Shown here piece after piece: positions 57,456 through 64,000 of a stretch of 64,000 nucleotides of DNA. The stretch comes from Methylobacterium sp. (lineage in GTDB: Bacteria; Pseudomonadota; Alphaproteobacteria; Rhizobiales; Beijerinckiaceae), in NCBI GenBank assembly GCA_020252645.1, contig JADCCN010000012.1, positions 5,001-69,000 on the forward strand, given 5' to 3'. The notes beneath the pieces were generated by a model, which saw only the letters and a list, made by a program, of their open reading frames with translations, made no database searches and was not told where the DNA came from. Both the position numbers and the translations under genes were made by a program. Within the stretch, counting starts at the first letter, position 1; every line of letters starts with the position of its first letter.

Positions 57456-58156
57456 GCAGCCCGGCGCTTCGCGCGCATGGCGGAGATGATCTCGCCAAGG
57501 ATGGAGACGGCGATTTCCGGCGGGCTGACCGCGCCGATATCGAGGCCGATCGGCGCATGGATGCGCGCGATCTCATCAGCGGTAAACCCCTGCGATTGCA
57601 AGCGTTCCACGCGCTTCGCATGGGTCTTCCGGCTGCCGAGCGCGCCGATGTAGAAACACTGCGCTTTCAAGGCCGCGACCAAACCCGGATCGTCGATCTT
57701 CGGATCATGCGTCAGCGCCACGAAGGCCGTGAAACGATCCGGCCTCACGCGGGTGAGGGCCTGATCCGGCCATTCCGCGAGGAGCATCACGTTGGGGAAG
57801 CGCTCGGGCGTCGCGAAAGCCGTGCGCGGATCGATGATCGTGCAATCGAGCCCCGCGAGACGCGCCATTTCGGCCAGCGCCTGACTGATATGCACCGCGC
57901 CCGTGACGATGAGCCTGACAGGCGGAAGGTGGACATTGAGGAAGAACCGACGATCCTCAACCTCCACCATGCCGCTTCGACCGGTGCGAAAGGCCTCCAG
58001 AAGCTGCTCCGCGTAATATTGGCCGCTCACTTCTTCCGGCGAGAGAACCACCACTCGATCGCCCGGCTCAAGACCGGCTTCAAGCGCGGTAACAACGGCC
58101 ACTGGCTCGCGATTGGCAATCCGCCGGTTGAGCTCCACGAGATCGTCGAGATTCAT
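57452..58156 (-). CDS. XdhC family protein, C-terminal Rossmann-type half
   Basis: RLIVTGAVHISQALAEMARLAGLDCTIIDPR...YIGALGSRKTHAKRVERL...PIGLDIGAVSPPEIAVSIL. Confidence 0.88.
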
Positions 58157-58491
58157 GTCACAGGCTCCACCCGCACGGCGATCTTGCCACCGCAGGAAAG
58201 GCCCACGCGCCAGGCGGTCTCGTCGGCCACGCCGAATTCGAGATTGCGCGGCTCGCCGCTCGCGATCACCTCCAGCGCTTCCGCCACCACCGCGCCCTCG
58301 ACGCAGCCGCCGGAGACCGAGCCTTCGAAATTGCCTTCCGAGTCAATCACGAGGTGCGAGCCTACCGGGCGCGGCGCGGAGCCCCAGGTCTCGATCACTG
58401 TAGCAATCGCCACCCCTCGCCCCGCCTTGGCCCAAGCCTCGGCACGCGCCAGCAATTCGGAATCGTTCAGGGTCAGGTCCTTGAGGGTCAT
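58153..58491 (-). CDS. XdhC/CoxI N-terminal domain protein
   Basis: GVAIATVIETWGSAPRPVGSHLVIDSEGNFEGSVSGGCVEGAVV. Confidence 0.9.
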   Translation of the reverse strand: MTLKDLTLNDSELLARAEAWAKAGRGVAIATVIETWGSAPRPVGSHLVIDSEGNFEGSVSGGCVEGAVVAEALEVIASGEPRNLEFGVADETAWRVGLSCGGKIAVRVEPVT

Positions 58492-59717
58492 GCCGCACCT
58501 CTCTTCAGAAAACGTCGCGGGTCCGCTTCCGCACTGCGCGAGACGGAAAGCGCCTCACAGAGATCGCCCATCGCGGCGAGATTATGAAGCGTGCGGAACT
58601 CGTCAACCGCCGGCAGCATGGCGCGGATGCCCGCGGCTTTCGCCTCGAAGCCATCGAACCGCAGAAGCGGGTTGAGCCAGATGAGCCGGCGCGACAGGCG
58701 GTGCAGCCGGCCCATCTCGCGCGCGAGTTCGTCCGTGCCCTCGCGTTCGAGGCCATCCGTGATGAGCAGAACGATCGGCCCGCCCGCCATCACGCGGCGC
58801 GCGTGAAGACGATTGAATTCGTGCAAGGCCTGCCCGATCCGCGTGCCGCCATCCCAGTCGCGCACCATTTTCGAAGCGCCGGCGAGCGCCAGTTCCGGAT
58901 CGCGCGTGGTGCGCAGGGCGCGGCTGATGTTGGTGAGTTCGGTCGCGAAAGTGAAGGCATGCACGCGCCGGCCAGTTTCCGCCAAAGCATGCAGGAAATG
59001 CAGGAAAATCCGCGAATACTGGCTCATGGAGCCCGAGATATCGCAGATCGCGACCAGCGGCGGCATCTCCTCGCGGCGCTGCCGGCGCTCCAGCGAAAGC
59101 CCCGCCCCGCCGCCGCGCATCGAGGCGCGCAAGGATGCCCGCATGTCGAGCGAAGCCCCGCGGGGATGCGCGATGAAGCGCCGCGTTTTCACGGTGTGAA
59201 GCGGCAGCGTGAGCCGCGCGATCTGGCGCTTCGCCTCGGCGATTTCGGCGCTCGTCATGCCCTCGAAATCGCGCTGGCGGAACACTTCGATGTCGGAAAC
59301 GGTGAGGCGGGAATCGAGATCGAGTTCTTCCTTCGGCTTCGCATCCGCCGGGGGCTCGCGGTTCTCATACATCGCATCCGCGAGGCGGCGCAAAGTGTTC
59401 CTGCGCTTGTCCTCGGGGTTGGTCGGCGCGATGGGCATCAGAACCGACATCATCTTCTCGACCAGCGCCCGCCTGCGCCAGAACAGCCGGAAGGCCTGAT
59501 CGAAAAGCTCGGCATCGGGCCGGCGCTTCACGAAAACGCTTTCGAGCGCGGCGCGGAATTCCTCGCGATGCCCCAGACCAATGGCCTCGACGGCGGAGAC
59601 GGCATCCAGCGCCGCACCCGGCCCCACCTTCATGCCGGCCGCGCGCAATGTTCTGGCAAAAAACACAATGTTTTTTGCCAGGTTCCCGCCGATCGCGGTT
59701 TCAGGCGCGCGCGCCAC
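58488..59717 (-). CDS. VWA domain protein, CoxE-like
   Basis: PPLVAICDISGSMSQYSRIFLHFLHAL (MIDAS DxSxS). Confidence 0.9.
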   Translation of the reverse strand: MARAPETAIGGNLAKNIVFFARTLRAAGMKVGPGAALDAVSAVEAIGLGHREEFRAALESVFVKRRPDAELFDQAFRLFWRRRALVEKMMSVLMPIAPTNPEDKRRNTLRRLADAMYENREPPADAKPKEELDLDSRLTVSDIEVFRQRDFEGMTSAEIAEAKRQIARLTLPLHTVKTRRFIAHPRGASLDMRASLRASMRGGGAGLSLERRQRREEMPPLVAICDISGSMSQYSRIFLHFLHALAETGRRVHAFTFATELTNISRALRTTRDPELALAGASKMVRDWDGGTRIGQALHEFNRLHARRVMAGGPIVLLITDGLEREGTDELAREMGRLHRLSRRLIWLNPLLRFDGFEAKAAGIRAMLPAVDEFRTLHNLAAMGDLCEALSVSRSAEADPRRFLKRGAA

Positions 59718-60198
59718 GACGCACCTCGACCGCGTAGCCGCGCGGTCCCTTCAGCGAGACGATGGAATCGCCCGGGCCAATCTCGCCGAGTTCCTGCTCG
59801 CGATCCGGCAGGATGGCGGTCGCCTTGCCGCCGGTGAAAACAATCACCTGATCCCCCTGCCGGAGCGCGGCCTCGGCCCAGCGACGCAGGTCCCCGAGGT
59901 AAGGCTCCTGCCGCCAGTTGCCGGGAAAGCCGGGATCGACCGTCACCGCCAGGGAATTCGTGCCGGGATAGATGGAAAGCACGAATTTCGCGATTTCCGG
60001 CTTCCATTCCGGGCCAAGATCGGGGTTTTCGAGCCATTGGCAATCGAAGGCGCGGCATAGCCCGGGCCTCGTCTCGTGGATGCCGCAGCCCCGGCCCTGC
60101 ACCACATGCGGGCACCATTTGCCCGCCGGCTTTTCGAGCGGCGGCACGGGAAACAGCTTGCAGCAGAGCGTGCAGGTTCCGCAGGTTTTCGGGGTCAT
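59701..60198 (-). CDS. YkgJ-like cysteine cluster protein
   Basis: MTPKTCGTCTLCCKLFPVPPLEKPAGKWCPHVVQGRGCGIHETRPGLCRAFDCQWL (CxxCxxCC). Confidence 0.8.
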   Translation of the reverse strand: MTPKTCGTCTLCCKLFPVPPLEKPAGKWCPHVVQGRGCGIHETRPGLCRAFDCQWLENPDLGPEWKPEIAKFVLSIYPGTNSLAVTVDPGFPGNWRQEPYLGDLRRWAEAALRQGDQVIVFTGGKATAILPDREQELGEIGPGDSIVSLKGPRGYAVEVRRGARA

Positions 60199-60211
60199 AA
60201 AGCCTTGCCCG

Positions 60212-61117
60212 TCATTTCACGCTCTTGATCTCATCGAGGATCTGCTTGGCGAGCCCCGTCTGCATGCGCTGGATGTCATCCTGCACCTTCAGCAGCGCGC
60301 CGAGGGTATCGGAAACGATCTCGGGATCGAGCGCCACGGCATCGAGTTCCACCAGAGCGGTCGCCCAATCGAGCGTCTCGGCCACACCCGGCGCCTTGAA
60401 GAGCTCCTCCTGCCGAATCGCCTGCACGAAGGCGACGATCTGCTTCGAGAGCCGCGCCGGCACGGCCGGAACCTTCGCGGCGAGGATCGCAAGCTCGCGC
60501 TTCGCGTCGGGGTAATCCACCCAATGGTAGAGGCAGCGGCGCTTCAGGGCATCATGCACCTCACGCGTGCGGTTGGAGGTGAGGATGACGATGGGCGGCT
60601 TTTCCGCCTTCACCGTGCCGATCTCGGGGATGGTTGCCTGGAAATCCGAGAGGATTTCGAGGAGAAAAGCCTCGAAGGCGGCATCCGTGCGGTCGAGTTC
60701 GTCGATGAGCAGCACGGGCGGGCCGGCAGGATCGGGCTCCAAAGCCTGCAGCAGCGGGCGGCGCAGCAGGAAGCGGTTCGAGAAGACATCCGCCGCAAGT
60801 CGATTGCGATCCGTTTCGCCCGCGGCCTCGCCGAGGCGGATCGCCATCATCTGCCCGGCATAATTCCACTCATAGAGCGCGGAAGCCGCATCGAGCCCCT
60901 CATAGCATTGCAGGCGGATGAGCTTGCGCCCCAGGCCGTTCGCCAGAACCTTCGCGATCTCGGTCTTGCCCACGCCGGCCTCGCCCTCGAGGAAGAGCGG
61001 CCGGCCCATGCGGAGGGCGAGGAAAACCACCGTCGCGAGCGCCGTGTCGCCCACATAATTCCGGCTCGCGAGCAGGGCCTTCGTCTCGGTGATGGAAGCG
61101 GGGGGAGCGATCATCAA
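60212..61117 (-). CDS. MoxR family AAA ATPase, CoxD-like
   Basis: GRPLFLEGEAGVGKTEIAKVLA, VLLIDELDRTDAAFEAFLLEIL. Confidence 0.92.
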   Translation of the reverse strand: MMIAPPASITETKALLASRNYVGDTALATVVFLALRMGRPLFLEGEAGVGKTEIAKVLANGLGRKLIRLQCYEGLDAASALYEWNYAGQMMAIRLGEAAGETDRNRLAADVFSNRFLLRRPLLQALEPDPAGPPVLLIDELDRTDAAFEAFLLEILSDFQATIPEIGTVKAEKPPIVILTSNRTREVHDALKRRCLYHWVDYPDAKRELAILAAKVPAVPARLSKQIVAFVQAIRQEELFKAPGVAETLDWATALVELDAVALDPEIVSDTLGALLKVQDDIQRMQTGLAKQILDEIKSVK

Positions 61118-61231
61118 AACGCTTTCGGCAGGAAGGAATACTGACAGGACATGTCAGCATGGAAATGGTAGGACGAAAGGGCGCTTCGTTCCGCCAGCGC
61201 CCTCCCACGCGATCTGAACAGGATATCCACG

Positions 61232-61585
61232 ATGAACACGAAAGAAACCGCCGAAGCCTTCACCGCTCTTCTCAAGTCCGGGGATCATGAAGGCGCCGCT
61301 AAGAAATTCAACGCCGAGGATATCGTCAGCCTTGAGGCGATGAAAGGCCCGATGGCCGAGTGCCGGGGCCGCGCCGCGGTAGAAGCCAAGAGTGACTGGT
61401 TCTATGCCAATCACACGATCCACGAGGTCACGACCGAAGGACCGTTCATGAATGGCGAGCAGTTCGCCGTGCGATTCCAAATGGATATCACGACCAAGGC
61501 GACGGGTGAGCGCATGAAATCCGCCGAAATCGCCCTCTACACCGTGAAGCACGGCAAGATCATCGAGGAACGGTTCTTCTACTGA
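61232..61585 (+). CDS. SnoaL/NTF2-like small protein
   Basis: NTKETAEAFTALLKSGDHEGAAKKFNAEDIVSLEAM...EGPFMNGEQFAVRFQMDITTKATGERM. Confidence 0.75.
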   Translation: MNTKETAEAFTALLKSGDHEGAAKKFNAEDIVSLEAMKGPMAECRGRAAVEAKSDWFYANHTIHEVTTEGPFMNGEQFAVRFQMDITTKATGERMKSAEIALYTVKHGKIIEERFFY

Positions 61586-61633
61586 ACCATTCAGCCGCCG
61601 GGCCGGAAACGGACCGGCGGCACGTTTGCCGGA

Positions 61634-62440
61634 TCATTTCACATTGGCCGCATCCACCGCGCGCTTCGCCATCACCCCGATGAGGTGGCTGCGATATTCC
61701 GCCGAAGCATGGATGTCGGAGTTCAGGTCCTTCGCGGGAGGGGTCTTCACGCCATCAAGCGCCCTCGAATTGAAGCGCGCCTTCAGCGCCGCCTCCGCCG
61801 CCTCCCAGCGGAACACACCATCCGAGCCGGCACCGGTGACCGCGACGCGGACCACACCGCCCTTCTTGGCGACCGCGACACCGACCATCGCATAGAGCGA
61901 GGCCGGGTTGCGGAACTTCGCATAAGCGAATTTCCCGCCTGTCGGCACGATGACCTTCGTGATGATCTCGCCCTCGTCAAGCGCGGTCGAGAACATGCCG
62001 GTGAAGAACGCGTCGGCGGCCATCCGCCGCTTGCTGGTCACGATGGTCGCACCCAGCGCGAGCATCGCGGCGGGGTAATCCGCGGCGGGATCGTTGTTGG
62101 CGATCGAGCCGCCGATCGTGCCCTTGTGGCGCACATGCGGGTCGCCGATGCCACCCGCGAGAGCCGCAAGGCCCGGCAGGAGGGTCTGCACGAGCGCCGA
62201 GCCCGCGACTTCGGCATGCGAGGTCGTGGCACCGATCACCAGCGTGCGGCCCTTCTGCGTGATGCCCGCAAGTTCGGGGATCCCCGTGAGATCAATGAGC
62301 GCCGAAGGGCTGGCGAGGCGCTGCTTCAGCGTCGGGATGAGCGTGTGCCCCCCCGCGAGAAGCTTGGCATCGCCACTCTTCGCGATCAGGTTCGCGGCCT
62401 GCCGCAGGCTGGTGGGACGGTGAAAATCGAAAGCATACAT
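61634..62440 (-). CDS. Xanthine dehydrogenase/CO dehydrogenase family FAD-binding subunit (CoxM-like)
   Basis: AKLLAGGHTLIPTLKQRLASPSALIDL, GTIGGSIANNDPAADYPAAMLALGA. Confidence 0.95.
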   Translation of the reverse strand: MYAFDFHRPTSLRQAANLIAKSGDAKLLAGGHTLIPTLKQRLASPSALIDLTGIPELAGITQKGRTLVIGATTSHAEVAGSALVQTLLPGLAALAGGIGDPHVRHKGTIGGSIANNDPAADYPAAMLALGATIVTSKRRMAADAFFTGMFSTALDEGEIITKVIVPTGGKFAYAKFRNPASLYAMVGVAVAKKGGVVRVAVTGAGSDGVFRWEAAEAALKARFNSRALDGVKTPPAKDLNSDIHASAEYRSHLIGVMAKRAVDAANVK

Positions 62441-62531
62441 AATCTTGTTTCCTTTCAGGAAAGTCCCTCGCAAGGGCCCGGATGCCCGTTCGGGCCATGG
62501 CCGGAGCCTCGCCGGGAAACCGGTTTTCGTG

Positions 62532-64000
62532 TCACTCCGCCGCCTTGGCGAGGGTCGCCTGCGCCGCCTTCCACACCGCCTGCGGCGTGGCCGGCATCGC
62601 AACATTCTCGTGGCCGAGCGCATCGGTGATCGCGTTCATCACCGCCGCGGGGGCCGCGATCGCCCCTGCCTCGCCACAGCCCTTGATGCCCAGCGGGTTC
62701 GAGGGGCAGGGCGTGATGGTCGTGCCGATCGCGAAGCTCGGCAGATCCGCCGCGCGCGGCATGGCATAATCCATGTAGCTCGCGGTGAGCAGCTGGCCGT
62801 TCTGATCATAGATCGCGCCTTCGAGCAAAGCCTGGCCCACGCCCTGCGCGATGCCGCCATGCACCTGCCCCTCGACGATCATCGGGTTGATGATGTTGCC
62901 GAAATCGTCGACGGCGGTCCATTTCTCGATTTGTGTCACGCCGGTCTCGGGGTCGATCTCGACCTCGCAGACATGCACGCCCGAGGGGAAGGTGAAGTTG
63001 GTGGGATCGTAGAACGCCCCCTCCTTCAGCCCCGGCTCGAGCTGCTGGCCCGTAAACTTGTGGGCAATATAGGCCTGAAGCGCGACAGAGCCGAAATCAA
63101 TCGCCTTGTCCGTGCCCTTCACCGAGAACTTGCCATCCTTGAACTCGATATCGGCCTCGCTGGCCTCGAGCACGAAGGATGCGACCTTCTTGGCCTTGGC
63201 CTCGATCTTGTCGAGCGCCTTGGCGATCGCGCTCATGCCCACCGCGCCGGAGCGGGAGCCATAGGTGCCCATGCCCATCTGCACCTTGTCGGTGTCGCCA
63301 TGGACGATGGACACATTGTCGATCGGAATGCCCAGGCGATCCGAGACAAGCTGCGCGAAGGTGGTCTCGTGGCCCTGCCCGTGGCTATGCGAGCCGGTGA
63401 GGATTTCCACGGTGCCGATGGGGTTCACGCGGACTTCCGCCGATTCCCACAGGCCGACGCCCGCGCCGAGCGAGCCCACCGCCGCCGAAGGCGCGATGCC
63501 GCAGGCCTCGATATAGGCGGAATAGCCGATGCCGCGCAGCATGCCGCGCTTCGCGCTGTCGCGCTTGCGCTTCGCAAAGCCCTTGACGTCATGCATGGCC
63601 AGGGCCTTGGCGAGCGAAGCGTTATAATCCCCCGCATCATAGCACATGATGACCGGGGTCTGGTGCGGGAACTTCCGGATGAAGTTCTTGCGGCGGAAAT
63701 TCGCCGGCTCCTCCCCCAGTTCGCGCGCCGCGACTTCCACCATGCGCTCGATGACGAAGGTCGCCTCCGGGCGGCCCGCCCCGCGATAGGCATCGACCGG
63801 CGCGGTGTTGGTGTAAACAGCCTCGACCTCGCAATAGATGGCCGGGATATCATATTGCCCCGAGAGCAGGGGCGCATAGAGATAGGTCGGCACCGAGGAG
63901 GCGAAGGTCGAAAGATAGGCGCCGAGATTGGCGCGGGTCTTCACGCGAAGGCCGAGGATCCTGCCATCCTCGCCGATGGCCATCTCGGCATGGGTGAGAT
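62532..64000 (-). CDS. Xanthine dehydrogenase/CO dehydrogenase family molybdopterin-binding subunit (CoxL-like), partial at window edge
   Basis: [66 protein letters not shown]; frame continues beyond 63983. Confidence 0.95.
   Translation of the reverse strand, partial: LTHAEMAIGEDGRILGLRVKTRANLGAYLSTFASSVPTYLYAPLLSGQYDIPAIYCEVEAVYTNTAPVDAYRGAGRPEATFVIERMVEVAARELGEEPANFRRKNFIRKFPHQTPVIMCYDAGDYNASLAKALAMHDVKGFAKRKRDSAKRGMLRGIGYSAYIEACGIAPSAAVGSLGAGVGLWESAEVRVNPIGTVEILTGSHSHGQGHETTFAQLVSDRLGIPIDNVSIVHGDTDKVQMGMGTYGSRSGAVGMSAIAKALDKIEAKAKKVASFVLEASEADIEFKDGKFSVKGTDKAIDFGSVALQAYIAHKFTGQQLEPGLKEGAFYDPTNFTFPSGVHVCEVEIDPETGVTQIEKWTAVDDFGNIINPMIVEGQVHGGIAQGVGQALLEGAIYDQNGQLLTASYMDYAMPRAADLPSFAIGTTITPCPSNPLGIKGCGEAGAIAAPAAVMNAITDALGHENVAMPATPQAVWKAAQATLAKAAE

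Noticed and set aside
62532-64000. Annotation as a bona fide aerobic CO dehydrogenase
   Set aside because: Signature is AYRGAGR (form II), not the form I AYXCSFR loop

Overview
High-GC chromosomal window, most like an alphaproteobacterium (Hyphomicrobiales-type gene content). No phage, IS transposase, integrase or CRISPR array was seen. Housekeeping and core genes include M23 peptidase, hybrid histidine kinase, gluQRS, purL, bolA/grxD, argH, lptM-like/lysA, a DUF4175 protein, cobalamin adenosyltransferase, etfBA and 3-hydroxybutyryl-CoA dehydrogenase, dsbB, tRNA-Leu(CAA), map, radC, a GGDEF-EAL protein, an ExoD-type protein and a FeS-type photolyase. Main accessory content: (1) a ~14.5 kb two-armed catabolic locus (30007-44542). 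It has a cyanuric-acid-amidohydrolase/barbiturase-type ring opener, a TrzN/AtzA-like amidohydrolase, an NMT1-type ABC transporter with two binding proteins, a hydantoinase/allantoinase-like enzyme, an SDR and a LysR regulator, plus an AtzF-AtzG-AtzE-AtzH-like arm. (2) A family of mosaic hairpin elements (~100 bp, TAGAGC...GCTCTA ends) whose insertions can be reversed on paper. One splits a DUF1905 gene, and two sit exactly in CTAG stop codons shared by convergent genes; all fit TA target duplication (MITE-like). (3) A restriction-modification island next to tRNA-Leu with a degenerate copy of the tRNA 3' end at its far edge. (4) A GIY-YIG gene bracketed by inverted palindromic repeats beside a duplicated gene start. 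(5) An AT-rich orphan gene for a coiled-coil membrane protein. (6) A Cox/Xdh-type molybdenum hydroxylase locus with the form II signature AYRGAGR. All calls come from reading the sequence and supplied translations; no database searches were run.
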